The position numbers and the translations under genes are program-made. A DNA stretch of 64,000 bases from PHAA01 sp964457945 (GTDB lineage Bacteria > Bacillota > Syntrophomonadia > Syntrophomonadales > Syntrophomonadaceae), in NCBI GenBank assembly GCA_964457945.1, contig CAYWFX010000004.1, positions 124,001 through 188,000 of the forward strand, read 5' to 3'. The notes beneath the pieces are model-generated. The model did not search any database. It worked only from the letters and a program-made list of their open reading frames with translations, and was not told the origin of the DNA. Shown here piece by piece: positions 16,906-26,626 of this stretch. Position 1 is the stretch's first letter. Each line of letters begins with the position of its first letter.

Positions 16906-17571
16906 ATGTCGAATTATGAAATTATATTTAAGCTTACCCTGGCCTGTATACTTGGCGGGCTCATAGGTTTGGAACGGGAGAGCTTGAGTCGTCCGGCTGG
17001 TTTTAGAACTTATACCCTGGTTTGTGTAGCTTCTACCTTGGCTATGATAGTTTCCCTGGACATGTATTTCCAATTTTACCGGACCGTCAATGCTGATCCA
17101 GGTCGTATTGCTGCTCAGGTTATAAGCGGGATTGGTTTTCTGGGAGCAGGGACTATCATGAAAGAAGGCCCTACGGTAAGTGGTCTAACTACTGCTGCGG
17201 GACTTTGGGGGGTAGCCTGCATCGGTTTGGCGGTTGGGGCGGGCATGTATTTGCCGGCAATCGTAACTACCATACTGATTCTGTTTGTACTAATCTATTT
17301 TGCAAAATTTGAACAGCATTTTACGGGTATGCGTGTGTATAAGGGTATACTTTTGGTAACTAAGGATCAGCCCGGTCAGGTAGGAATAATTGGTTCCATC
17401 CTTGGTGATCTGGGAGTTCTAATCAAGAATATCAATCTAAACCGCCTGGAAAGCGAGAACCTTTTGGAAATAGAGTTATTATTGGAGTTACCATCGGAAC
17501 TGTCCATTGAACAGGTTGTCAAAGAGTTATCAGGAGTCAAGGGCTTACAGAATATAGATAGGTTAAACTAG
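16906..17571 (+). CDS. MgtC/SapB family membrane protein
   Basis: A 221-residue protein with four or five membrane helices. The family motifs are LGGLIGLERES near the N-terminus, AAQVISGIGFLGAG and GPTVSGLTTAAGLW. A soluble C-terminal domain of about 75 residues resembles an ACT fold. MgtC proteins affect magnesium homeostasis and virulence in pathogens; in free-living clostridia the role is unclear. ATG 16906 follows GGGTGGG. polC starts 12 bases later, so the two are probably co-transcribed. A second, shorter family member lies at 45283-45717. Confidence 0.85.
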   Translation: MSNYEIIFKLTLACILGGLIGLERESLSRPAGFRTYTLVCVASTLAMIVSLDMYFQFYRTVNADPGRIAAQVISGIGFLGAGTIMKEGPTVSGLTTAAGLWGVACIGLAVGAGMYLPAIVTTILILFVLIYFAKFEQHFTGMRVYKGILLVTKDQPGQVGIIGSILGDLGVLIKNINLNRLESENLLEIELLLELPSELSIEQVVKELSGVKGLQNIDRLN

Positions 17572-17583
17572 GAGGATTTGTCA

Positions 17584-20500
17584 ATGACTCTGCATTTCCA
17601 GGCCTTTATTAAAGACAAAATTGACCAGCAGCTTACTAAGGTGTGGGATGGTACCCTAATTGAGAAAGTAGAGATATGCAAGGCGAAGCGAAGTTGGAAC
17701 TTGCATCTTATTGTACCGCAACCCATTCCCAGCATTATAATAAGTAATACTGTCCAGCAGTTGCATATTTACCATGATTATCTGGACCATATTGAATTGA
17801 ATATCGTACTCAAGGATGCGTCAGGGAGTATGCAGAGTATTATTGATACTAGACGGGATGATTTATCATCCTGTTTATCTTTGGCTGGCAAGTTTATGTT
17901 GGAATTGCCATTGATTAGGTGGAAGTTTGAGAATACCCGGATAGATATTATTAGCAGTGATGAGGCTCTTTATAATGAGATAATAGCCAGTGAAACCTGC
18001 ACTAGCTTAGCGGACTGGTTCTGGCAGGAGTATTCCCTGCAGGTTTTGGTGAGAGTTCTTTATCAAGGCGCAGGCCAAGCTAAGCATGAGATGGGAAATT
18101 GGCTTACAGATCGCCAACTCGAGGTCATCGAAGTCGGCCAGGATATCGCCATCTCAGGAAAACGCGGTTTTAATTCCCGGGAAGGAAAAAAATTGGAACA
18201 AGTGATACATAACAAACCGTTACCGGTTTGTGAACTGGAAGAAGGTATGAAGACAGCTGTAACTGAAGGAGAAATATGGCATAAGGACATCAACGTCTTG
18301 AAAGATGGTCGTCTGGTGGTGAGCTATTATCTTACTGATTTCAACGATACTATTGTGATAAAGGCTTTTTTGGACAAGAGCGAGGATGACAAAATAAAGA
18401 TTGGAGATAGGATAAGGGTAAAAGGCAGCATTCGTTTTGATAGCCGTCTTAAGGAAATTGCTTTATTTATGGAGCACTATAAGCAACAGGAGAAAACCTG
18501 TCGCAGCGACAATAATGAAGACAAGAGAATCGAGCTGCATGCCCACACCAAGATGAGTGCCATGGATGGACTGGCTGAAGTAAAAGAATTAATCCGCAAG
18601 GCTGCCCTGTGGCGACATCCTGCAATTGCTATCACTGACCACGGCTGTATCCAGTCGTTTCCCGGAGCCTACGCTGCAGCCGAAGAGCACAATAGAAATA
18701 ATGCTAATAATGCTATAAAGATAATTTACGGGGTCGAAGGATACCTGGTAGAGGAAGATAAAAAAGAGAGGCCTTATCACATAATATTGCTGGCCTGCAA
18801 CTTGGTGGGTTTAAAGAACCTTTATAAACTAGTAAGTATAAGTTACTTGGATCATTTTTACCGCCAGCCCCGATTACCCCGGCAGGAACTGCTCAAATAT
18901 CGAGAGGGACTGCTCTTGGGAACGGCCTGTGAAGCGGGTGAACTATTTCGTGCCCTGCTTAGAGGTGCGGGTGAGAATGAACTAACCGCGATTGCATCCT
19001 TCTATGACTATCTTGAAATTCAACCCCGGGCTAACAATGCTTTTCTGATCAGAAAAGGTCTGGTGGAGTCAGAAGAAGCATTGATGAATTTAAACCGACG
19101 TATAGTTGAATTAGGGCGAAAAATGAATAAGCCAGTAGTTGCTACCGGGGATGTTCATTTTGTGGAACCCCATCATGAAAAATTTCGTACCATTATCAAG
19201 GCGGGACAGGATTATGATGATGCTGGCGAGCAACTACCCCTTTATTTTCGAACCACCGACGAGATGTTGGAGGAATTTTCCTATTTGGGTGAAGCTGAGG
19301 CCAAGCGCGTAGTAATAGATGATCCTGCGATTGTTTCGAGCCTGGTTGAAACAATTAAACCTGTTCCCGATGGATTTTATCCGCCTCAAATTGAAACTGC
19401 AGAAAAAGAAATTAATGAATTGACTTGGGAAAAGGCCTATGCAATTTATGGGCGTCAGTTACCTGAAATTGTGGAAGAAAGAGTGAAAAGGGAATTAGCT
19501 TCAATTAATAAGTATGGCTTTTCGGTACTATATTTAATTGCCCATAAACTGGTTAAAAAATCAAATGAAGACGGCTATTTAGTTGGTTCCCGGGGTTCGG
19601 TAGGTTCTTCCCTGGTGGCATTTTTTACCGGTATTACCGAAGTAAATGCTTTGCCACCTCATTATATATGCCCTAATTGCTCTTATTGCGAATTTATTAT
19701 GGATAATTCGGTGGGCTGCGGAGCCGATTTAGACGACCAAGTATGCCCTTCCTGCAATAAAGAATTGCATAAGGACGGTTTTGATATACCCTTTGAAACG
19801 TTTTTAGGCTTCGAAGGTGATAAGGTACCAGATATCGACCTGAACTTTTCCGGTGATTATCAAAGCCGAGCTCATCAATATGTAGAGGAACTGTTTGGCA
19901 GCCACAATGTTTTCCGAGCGGGAACCATATCGACAATTGCTGATAAGACTGCTTTTGGTTTTGTTAAAAAATATGCTGAGGGCCAGGGACTGGATCTAAA
20001 GGCCTCAGAAATGGCTCGTCTTTCCCATGGTATTACCGGGGTTAGAAGAACCACCGGGCAGCACCCGGGCGGATTAATTGTAGTTCCCAAGGACAAAGAT
20101 ATTTTAGATTTTACACCTTTGCAGCACCCGGCTGACAATAAGGGATCTGGGATTATCACCACCCATTTTGAATATCATGCGATAGGAGATCAGCTGGTTA
20201 AGCTTGACATACTAGGGCATGATGATCCCACTGTTATCAAAGAGTTAGAGGATTTAACCGGTATTAAGGCATCATCTATAAGCCTTTCCGAAAAGGATAC
20301 TATGAGGTTATTTTCCGGGGTAGAACCACTGGGAGTCAAGGCTGAGGATATTGATTCGAGCGTGGGCACTTTTGGAATACCGGAATTCGGAACCCGTTTT
20401 GTCAGGCAGATGCTTGAAGTCACCCGACCTACTAGTTTCTCAGAACTAGTAAGAATAAGTGGGCTTTCACACGGGACTGATGTATGGCTCAATAATGCCC

Positions 20501-21252
20501 AGAGCCTGATATCCGATAAGGTAGCCACTCTGAATGAAGTAATATGTACCCGCGATGATATAATGACCTATTTGATTTATAAAGATATGGATAAGAATAA
20601 GGCTTTTGAAATAATGGAAAAGGTTCGCAAGGGAAAAGGTTTGAAACTGCCCGAGGTGGCTCAAATGGAGAAATGCCACATACCACCCTGGTATATAAAT
20701 TCGTGCCAAAAGATAAAGTATATGTTTCCCAAAGCTCATGCCGTAGCATATGTAACGATGGCTTTCCGTATTGCGTGGTTTAAGGTTAACTATCCTCTGG
20801 AATTTTATGCGAGCTTTTTTGGCATTAGGGCCGAAGATTTTGAGGCAGAAACGATATTGGGAGGATATGATTCGGTGCGAGAGCGAATCAAGGAAATTGA
20901 ACGGATGGGGCAAAATGCACCGCAAAAAGAGAAAAAACTCCTGACCATATTAGAACTGGCAATGGAAATGTATGTGCGGGGATTTTATTTTTATCCGGTA
21001 GACATCTATAAATCATATGCTCATAAATTTGTAGTTGCTGGTAAGGGTCTGATTTTACCATTTGCTTCTTTGCCTAATGTTGGAGCGGCTGCTGCTCAAG
21101 GTATTATAGCCAGCCGGGATGATGGAGAGTATATATCTATTGAAGAGTTTCAGGGTAGAACTCGCCTGAATAAAAGCGCAATGGATATTTTAAGAAAGGA
21201 AAATTGTTTTCCTGGCTTACCCGAAAAAACCCAAATTAGTCTTTTTGCCTGA
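17584..21252 (+). CDS. polC: DNA polymerase III, PolC type, lacking the inserted 3'-5' exonuclease domain
   Basis: This is the replicative polymerase of Firmicutes by locus and sequence, 1222 residues against about 1430 for Bacillus PolC. In order it has the N-terminal domain (1-200), an OB domain (about 220-305) and a PHP domain. The PHP domain begins ELHAHTKMSAMDG near residue 316 and keeps ITDHG, YGVEG and GDVHFVEP. A four-cysteine zinc finger (CPNCSYC, VCPSCNK) comes next, then the polymerase core with PDIDLNFSGDY and TGQHPGGLIVVP. The roughly 180-residue DnaQ-like exonuclease that interrupts PHP in Bacillus PolC is absent: near residue 385-395 the chain runs straight from YGVEGYLVEE to RPYHIILLACN. 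ATG 17584 has GGAGG eight bases upstream. The gene is intact and probably functional. Confidence 0.93.
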   Translation: MTLHFQAFIKDKIDQQLTKVWDGTLIEKVEICKAKRSWNLHLIVPQPIPSIIISNTVQQLHIYHDYLDHIELNIVLKDASGSMQSIIDTRRDDLSSCLSLAGKFMLELPLIRWKFENTRIDIISSDEALYNEIIASETCTSLADWFWQEYSLQVLVRVLYQGAGQAKHEMGNWLTDRQLEVIEVGQDIAISGKRGFNSREGKKLEQVIHNKPLPVCELEEGMKTAVTEGEIWHKDINVLKDGRLVVSYYLTDFNDTIVIKAFLDKSEDDKIKIGDRIRVKGSIRFDSRLKEIALFMEHYKQQEKTCRSDNNEDKRIELHAHTKMSAMDGLAEVKELIRKAALWRHPAIAITDHGCIQSFPGAYAAAEEHNRNNANNAIKIIYGVEGYLVEEDKKERPYHIILLACNLVGLKNLYKLVSISYLDHFYRQPRLPRQELLKYREGLLLGTACEAGELFRALLRGAGENELTAIASFYDYLEIQPRANNAFLIRKGLVESEEALMNLNRRIVELGRKMNKPVVATGDVHFVEPHHEKFRTIIKAGQDYDDAGEQLPLYFRTTDEMLEEFSYLGEAEAKRVVIDDPAIVSSLVETIKPVPDGFYPPQIETAEKEINELTWEKAYAIYGRQLPEIVEERVKRELASINKYGFSVLYLIAHKLVKKSNEDGYLVGSRGSVGSSLVAFFTGITEVNALPPHYICPNCSYCEFIMDNSVGCGADLDDQVCPSCNKELHKDGFDIPFETFLGFEGDKVPDIDLNFSGDYQSRAHQYVEELFGSHNVFRAGTISTIADKTAFGFVKKYAEGQGLDLKASEMARLSHGITGVRRTTGQHPGGLIVVPKDKDILDFTPLQHPADNKGSGIITTHFEYHAIGDQLVKLDILGHDDPTVIKELEDLTGIKASSISLSEKDTMRLFSGVEPLGVKAEDIDSSVGTFGIPEFGTRFVRQMLEVTRPTSFSELVRISGLSHGTDVWLNNAQSLISDKVATLNEVICTRDDIMTYLIYKDMDKNKAFEIMEKVRKGKGLKLPEVAQMEKCHIPPWYINSCQKIKYMFPKAHAVAYVTMAFRIAWFKVNYPLEFYASFFGIRAEDFEAETILGGYDSVRERIKEIERMGQNAPQKEKKLLTILELAMEMYVRGFYFYPVDIYKSYAHKFVVAGKGLILPFASLPNVGAAAAQGIIASRDDGEYISIEEFQGRTRLNKSAMDILRKENCFPGLPEKTQISLFA

Positions 21253-21279
21253 TTTCGTAATCCCTTACTGTATGTTCAC

Positions 21280-21309
21280 TTGAATAATTAAATGTCAATG
21301 TGTTATACT
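21280..21309 (+). promoter_or_regulatory. Probable sigma-A promoter of the rimP-nusA-infB operon
   Basis: TTGAAT (21280-21285), an 18-base spacer, then TATACT (21304-21309), about 105 bases before rimP and downstream of polC. Confidence 0.55.
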
Positions 21310-21336
21310 TCTAATGTATCTTGCTAATACTGTATT

Positions 21337-21366
21337 AGAAAGAGTGGGTAACTGCCCACTCTTTCT
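21337..21366 (+). terminator. Strong hairpin in the rimP leader (terminator or attenuator)
   Basis: A perfect 12-base stem AGAAAGAGTGGG/CCCACTCTTTCT with a six-base loop, followed by ATTGTAAT rather than a clean T run. It lies downstream of the promoter at 21280, so it may act as a leader structure controlling the nusA operon or as a polC terminator. Confidence 0.5.
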
Positions 21367-21414
21367 ATTGTAATCTACCTAAGAAGCCTCACAAATAACG
21401 GGGGTGACAGGAAA

Positions 21415-21873
21415 ATGGCCAGAGCAACGATAGATTCACAGATAAGGTCTGTAATCGCTAGTAAGCTTCAGGAAAAGGGCATAGATTTATATGAAATCGA
21501 ATACAAAAAAGAACTTGATGGTCAGGTTATAAGAATCTATATTGACACTTTAGAAGGTGTAGATGTTGGCATATGTGCACGGGCTACCAGAGCCATTAAA
21601 GATTACATAGATACAGAAAGTAACCTTTATTACGATCATTTAGAAGTATCATCCCCAGGTATTGACCGGATATTAAAGACTGATAGCGATTATGAAAGAT
21701 TTCAGGGTGAAAGAGTATTGGTTAAGACTTCACAGCTTGTGGACGGGCAGAAGAAGTTCATAGGTATTCTAACTAATACTGACCAAGATATATTAAGTAT
21801 AGAAATCGAGGGTAATCTGCTGCAAATATCCCGTGATGTTATATCGATCGTCCGGCTCCATCCAGATATATAA
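21415..21873 (+). CDS. rimP: Ribosome maturation factor RimP
   Basis: RimP assists maturation of the 30S subunit. The 152-residue product has the N-terminal domain (LQEKGIDLYEIEYKKELDGQVIRIYID), the conserved LEVSSPGIDR block and the C-terminal SH3-like domain. ATG 21415 follows GGGGGTGA. First gene of the nusA-infB operon. Confidence 0.96.
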   Translation: MARATIDSQIRSVIASKLQEKGIDLYEIEYKKELDGQVIRIYIDTLEGVDVGICARATRAIKDYIDTESNLYYDHLEVSSPGIDRILKTDSDYERFQGERVLVKTSQLVDGQKKFIGILTNTDQDILSIEIEGNLLQISRDVISIVRLHPDI

Positions 21874-21885
21874 GGAGGAAGAATA

Positions 21886-22941
21886 ATGTCCAGTGAACTC
21901 ATGCAGGCATTGAAGGAATTGGAAAAGGAACGGGGAATTCCCCAGGAAGCGTTAATTGAAGCAATTAAATCAGCTCTAAATACAGCTTATAAAAAGAATT
22001 TTGGTACCACTCAGAACGTAAGTGTGGAATTAAACAAAATGACTGGCGAGGTGCAAGTTTATGCTCAGAAGCGGGTTGCACAGGAAGTAAAGGATTCTTG
22101 TATGGAAATATCATTGGATGAAGCTAAAATGATTGATCCCAGTTGTGAAGAGGACACAATAATCAGTGTGGAAATAACTCCTTCGAATTTTGGCCGGATA
22201 GCCGCTCAGACTGCAAAACAGGTAGTAGTACAGAAGCTGCGCGAAGCTGAAAGGACCTTGATATTTGAAGAATTTTCTGAACGAGAAGGAGAAGTAGTAA
22301 CCGGAACCATTCAGAGGATTGAATCTAAAACGGTAGTGGTAAACCTAGGAAGAACTGAGGGAATTATGCTGCCTTCCGATCAGATTTTATCTGAAAGGTA
22401 TGAAGTTGGGCAAAGAGTTAAAGGTTATATATATGAGGTTAAAAACACTTCCAAGGGTCCTAGCGTATTTATTTCTCGAACTCATCCCTATTTTTTGAAA
22501 AGGCTATTTGAACTTGAGGTTCCGGAAATATATGATGGATTAGTGGAAATTAAATCTATTGCTAGAGAAGCCGGTTCACGTTCCAAAATATCGGTGCATT
22601 CCATTGAGGATAAAATCGATTCGGTTGGTGCTTGCGTTGGGCCTCGCGGTATTAGGGTACAGAATATTGTGACTGAGTTAAATGGTGAAAAAATTGATAT
22701 TATCAAGTACCATAGAGACGCGGATAAATTTATAGCTAATGCCCTAAGTCCATCCAAGGTCTTGTCAGTATGGATAGATGGAGAGGGGAAAAAAGCCCGG
22801 GTGGTTGTACCTGATTATCAACTCTCCTTAGCCATTGGCAAAGAAGGGCAAAATGCCCGCTTAGCTGCTAAACTTACTGGCTGGAAAATAGATATTAAGA
22901 GTGAAAGCCAGGCGGAAGAGGAGAATGAACCCGATGATTAA
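21886..22941 (+). CDS. nusA: Transcription termination/antitermination factor NusA
   Basis: NusA binds RNA polymerase and controls pausing, termination and antitermination. The 351-residue Firmicutes-length protein has the RNAP-binding N-terminal domain (1-125), an S1 domain (GEVVTGTIQRIE onward), and KH1 and KH2 (SIEDKIDSVGACVGPRGIRV; YQLSLAIGKEGQNARLAAKLTGWKIDI). It lacks the C-terminal acidic repeats of proteobacteria, as expected. ATG 21886 follows AAGGAGG. The end overlaps rnpM by 8 bases. Confidence 0.97.
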   Translation: MSSELMQALKELEKERGIPQEALIEAIKSALNTAYKKNFGTTQNVSVELNKMTGEVQVYAQKRVAQEVKDSCMEISLDEAKMIDPSCEEDTIISVEITPSNFGRIAAQTAKQVVVQKLREAERTLIFEEFSEREGEVVTGTIQRIESKTVVVNLGRTEGIMLPSDQILSERYEVGQRVKGYIYEVKNTSKGPSVFISRTHPYFLKRLFELEVPEIYDGLVEIKSIAREAGSRSKISVHSIEDKIDSVGACVGPRGIRVQNIVTELNGEKIDIIKYHRDADKFIANALSPSKVLSVWIDGEGKKARVVVPDYQLSLAIGKEGQNARLAAKLTGWKIDIKSESQAEEENEPDD

Positions 22942-23212
22942 AGCGCGCAAACTGCCGCAGCGAATGTGCGTAGGTTGCAGGGAAATGAAGAATAAAAAGG
23001 AATTAATAAGGGTGGTCAGGACCCCGGAGGGCTTGGTGGAAATTGATTCTACCGGGAAAAAGTCGGGGCGGGGAGCATACCTTTGTCCTGACCAGGATTG
23101 TTTTAATTTAGCGCTAAAGGGTAAGAGGCTGCAAAAAGCTCTCCAGCACGAAATCGATCAAGATATTCTGAACCACATTAGAGGACAGTTAAATATAAAG
23201 AGTAGCCCATAG
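22934..23212 (+). CDS. rnpM: RNase P modulator RnpM (YlxR family)
   Basis: A 92-residue YlxR-family protein, recently named RnpM for its binding to and modulation of RNase P RNA. Signature PQRMCVGCREMKNKKELIRVV, then GRGAYLCPDQDC. ATG 22934 (inside the nusA end) is preferred over ATG 22925 because AGAGGAG would be only one base from the latter. Conserved position between nusA and the L7Ae-like gene. Confidence 0.92.
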   Translation: MIKARKLPQRMCVGCREMKNKKELIRVVRTPEGLVEIDSTGKKSGRGAYLCPDQDCFNLALKGKRLQKALQHEIDQDILNHIRGQLNIKSSP

Positions 23213-23230
23213 AAAAAGGTGCGTGGTAAT

Positions 23231-23575
23231 TTGAAAAAAGCATATAACCTCATAGGTATAGCCCAACGAGCCGGAAAGACCTCTTCGGGTGCTATGGCAG
23301 CCAGAACAAGTCTGATAAGGCATAGGGCTTGTATTTTGCTTATGAGTAAAGATATAGCTGAAAATACCAGGGAATTATTGATGAAAAGTTGTGCCAAACA
23401 GCACATTCCCTGGATGGTGCTAGGTGATAAATATGAATTAGGTGCCAGTATTGGTAAAGCCTATCGAGTAGCCATAACCATAAACGATTCGGGTATGGCT
23501 AGTGCTATTGTGAAAGCAGTAGAGGCAGCTGCAAAAGAGGCAAAAACTATGGGGGTGGTTGAATGGCCAAAATAA
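23231..23575 (+). CDS. L7Ae-family RNA-binding protein (YlxQ type)
   Basis: A 114-residue L7Ae/L30e-fold protein of the YlxQ type, which binds kink-turn RNA. Typical features are LIGIAQRAGKTSSGAMA and ILLMSKDIAENTRELL. TTG 23231 is chosen with AAAGGTG nine bases upstream; GTG 23219 is the alternative. Its end overlaps the start of infB by 13 bases. A role in ribosome assembly or RNase P is likely but not shown. Confidence 0.88.
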   Translation: MKKAYNLIGIAQRAGKTSSGAMAARTSLIRHRACILLMSKDIAENTRELLMKSCAKQHIPWMVLGDKYELGASIGKAYRVAITINDSGMASAIVKAVEAAAKEAKTMGVVEWPK

Positions 23576-26525
23576 GAGTACATGAATTGGCGAAAGAACT
23601 CGGGATACCCAGTAAAGAGATGGTTGATACCCTACAAAATTTAGGGTTGGATCTTAAAAATCACATGAGTACGATGGAAGAATCACAGGCCTCCTGGGTT
23701 AGAAAGCGACTGGGTGAAAAAAATGAACCAGCCCCTCAAAAAGGAGGTTCAGTTGTTCGGGACGAGCGCCCAAGTGCTGAACCCCGGAAGGGCTCTGCCA
23801 CCAGCTCTCCCGGGGCGCAGCAGAATTCGGGTATAAATAGAGCGGTTCAACCAAGACCAGGAATTAATACCCCAAGCGGACCTGTGGGGAAAGACCAGGA
23901 AAGGGCATCTGGAAGTAGGCCAGTGGGTTCACAATCTAATCCATCCGGTGCCCAGCCAATTCAGCCGCCAGAGTTTGAGAAACATGGCACTGACGCTAGA
24001 AACAATCAGCCCAGACCGACGAGTGGCTATGATAATAGACAGGGTACTGCTGGACCGGGAACCGGCCCCAGACCAACGAGTGGCCCGGATAATCGACCGG
24101 GTGCCCCTAGACCAGGAACCGGTCCCAGACCAACGAGTGGCCCGGATAATCGACCGGGTGCCCCTAGACCAGGAACCGGTCCCAGACCAACGAGTGGCCC
24201 GGATAATCGACCGGGTGCCCCTAGACCAGGAACCGGTCCCAGACCAACGAGTGGCCCGGATAATCGACCGGGTGCCCCTAGACCAGGAACCGGTCCCAGA
24301 CCAACGAGTGGCCCGGATAATCGACCGGGTGCCCCTAGACCAGGAACCGNNNNNNNNNNNNNNNNNNNNNNNNNNNNNNNNNNNNNNNNNNNNNNNNNNN
24401 NNNNNNNNNNNNNNNNNNNNNNNNNNNNNNNNNNNNNNNNNNNNNNNNNCCGGGTGCCCCTAGACCAGGAACCGGTCCCAGACCAACGAGTGGTCCGGAT
24501 AATAGGCCAGGTGCCCCTAGACAAGGAACCGGCCCCAGACCAACGAGTGGCCAAGATAACAGGCCGGGAGCCCCTAGACCAGGAACTGGCCCTAGACCGG
24601 CATCTTCGACGCCAACCACTAATCCCGGATTCGGGCCCAATAAAAAGCCGGGATTTACTAATACTCAGGGTAAACCGCCCAAGAAAGCGGTTCCCCCAAA
24701 ACCTCAGTTTACTAAAGATTACAGCCGACCCCAGAAAAAGGGTAAGCATAAAAAGAAAAAAGAGGATGCAATTTTAGTAACGCCTGATTTGATTACTGTA
24801 GGCGATTCCCTCCAGGTAAGAGAATTAGCAGACAGGCTTGCTAAAGGTTCAGCAGAAATCGTTAAAAAGCTAATGGAACTTGGTATAATGGCGACTATCA
24901 ATCAGGAGATTGATTATGAAACTGTAGAGATTATTGCCAGCCTCTATGACGTGGCGGTTGAACGTGAAGTCCTCGAAGAACAAAAAATACTGGAAGATAT
25001 CGTTGACAGCGATGAAAGCCTCTTGCCCCGTTCGCCCATTATTACAGTTATGGGCCATGTGGATCATGGTAAGACCTCATTGCTTGATAAGATTCGTAAA
25101 GCAGATGTGGTTTCGGGAGAAGCCGGGGGGATTACTCAGCATATTGGAGCATATCAGGTAACGGTTAATGATAACCGCATAACATTTATTGATACCCCAG
25201 GGCATGCGGCATTTACGGCTATGAGAGCCAGAGGTGCTAACCTTACTGATATAGTAATCCTGGTGGTGGCAGCCGATGACGGGGTTATGCCTCAGACCAT
25301 AGAAGCGATCAACCATATCAAAGCTGCTAAAGTTCCCTTTGTAGTCGCCTTGAATAAAATGGATAAGCCCGATGTTAATCCAGACAAGGTAATGCAACAG
25401 CTGACTGAATATAATATTGTGGCTGAAGAGTGGGGCGGCGACACCATGTTTGTACCGGTATCTGCGAAAACTGGTATGGGTATTGATAACCTCTTGGAGA
25501 GGGTATTGTTGGTGGCAGAAATGCATGAAATAAAAGCTAACCCGGACCGGCCAGCCGAAGGCGTCGTGATAGAAGGCGAACTCGATAAAGGACGCGGTGC
25601 GGTAGCCACTTTACTGGTTCAGAAGGGTACTTTAAAGGTAGGGGACTCAATAATATGTGGGTTTACCTGGTGTAAAGTAAGGGCTATGACCGATTATCGG
25701 GGACGTAAGGTTGAAATGGCCTTACCCTCCATGCCGGTAGAAATTACTGGTTGGTCCGATGTTCCTGAAGTAGGAGAAAAAGTTCAGGTTTGTGACGAAA
25801 AGATTGCCAAGGAGATAGCCAGTCTGAGATTGAGTGAGAAGAAGCTGGAAGATCAAAAGCGTAACAGTAAGATTTCGCTGGATGATTTCTACAAGCAAAT
25901 GGCGACGGGAATGAAAGAATTGAACCTGATAATAAAGGGCGATGTTCAGGGTTCCATTGAAGCCTTGGCGCAATCGTTGCTCAGGCTAAGTACCGGTGAG
26001 GTCAAGGTGAATGTTATTCATTCAGCAGTAGGAGCTATTACTGAAACTGATGTGATGTTGGCTTCGGCGTCCAATGCGATTATTATCGGATTCAATGTGC
26101 GACCTGATGTGAAAGCTCGGAAATATGCCGAAGAGGAAAATATAGATGTTCGCCTGTACCGGGTAATATACGAGGCTATCGATGCTGTGAAGAAAGCTAT
26201 GGAAGGGCTTCTTGATCCCGAGTACCGCGAGAAATATTTGGGCCGTGCCGAGGTAAGGGCTACCTTCAAAACACCAAATGCCGGAACTATTGGTGGTTCT
26301 TATGTAATTGACGGCAAACTGCAAAGAAATGCTAGTATGCGAGTATTACGGGACTCAGTCATAGTCTATGAGGGGAAACTTTCATCTTTGAGGCGGTTTA
26401 AAGATGACGCCAAGGAAGTCGTGGAGGGCTATGAATGCGGGATTGGCATCAAAGACTTTAATGATATTAGAGAAGGCGATATTATCGAAGCCTATACTAT
26501 GGAAGAGATTGCCCGAAAGCTTTAG
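23563..26525 (+). CDS. infB: Translation initiation factor IF-2 (interrupted by an assembly gap)
   Basis: IF-2 brings initiator tRNA to the 30S subunit and hydrolyses GTP at subunit joining. The gene starts at ATG 23563 with an IF2 N-terminal domain (IRVHELAKELGIPSKEMV), then a proline/glycine/arginine-rich linker made of 19-residue repeats. After 100 N it continues in a different frame with the second IF2N domain (about 24795-24960). The G domain follows (GHVDHGKTSLLD, DTPGHAAF, NKMDKPD), then domains II, III and IV to 26525. The frame change is explained by the arbitrary gap length; I see no reason to call it a pseudogene. The linker is unlike the charged linkers of most IF-2 proteins. Confidence 0.93.
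24007..24605 (+). repeat. 57-bp in-frame minisatellite in infB, containing an assembly gap
   Basis: One degenerate unit (24007-24063) is followed by five nearly identical 57-bp units (24064-24348). The 100-N gap comes next, then the last 24 bases of a unit (24450-24473), two diverged units (24474-24530, 24531-24587) and a decaying partial copy. Each unit encodes 19 residues of the type GPRPTSGPDNRPGAPRPGT. Central copies are almost identical while edge copies differ, the pattern left by recent unequal exchange. Confidence 0.95.
24350..24449. other. Assembly gap (100 N)
   Basis: Exactly 100 N within the infB repeat array. Keeping the repeat in phase requires the true missing length to be 32, 89, 146 or a further multiple of 57 above 32; 100 fits neither the repeat phase nor the reading frame. 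Confidence 0.95.
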
Positions 26526-26626
26526 AATATCGATCACTGGACTTTTTACCACCCATACTGGGAATGGCGGCGTTAGCGCAGAAATTATGGAAGAATAGTA
26601 AATAGTCCACTGGATGGGGTGTTAAG

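Noticed and set aside
24007..24605. Regular direct repeats that could suggest a CRISPR array
   Set aside because: The 57-bp units are contiguous without unique spacers, stay in frame and encode the IF-2 linker.
24027..24749. Long minus-strand open frame through the infB repeat
   Set aside because: It is a shadow of the GC-rich repeat and gap; no ribosome site and the plus strand is clearly coding.
23563..26525. infB as a frameshifted pseudogene
   Set aside because: The frame change coincides with the 100-N gap of arbitrary length; both halves carry intact domains.
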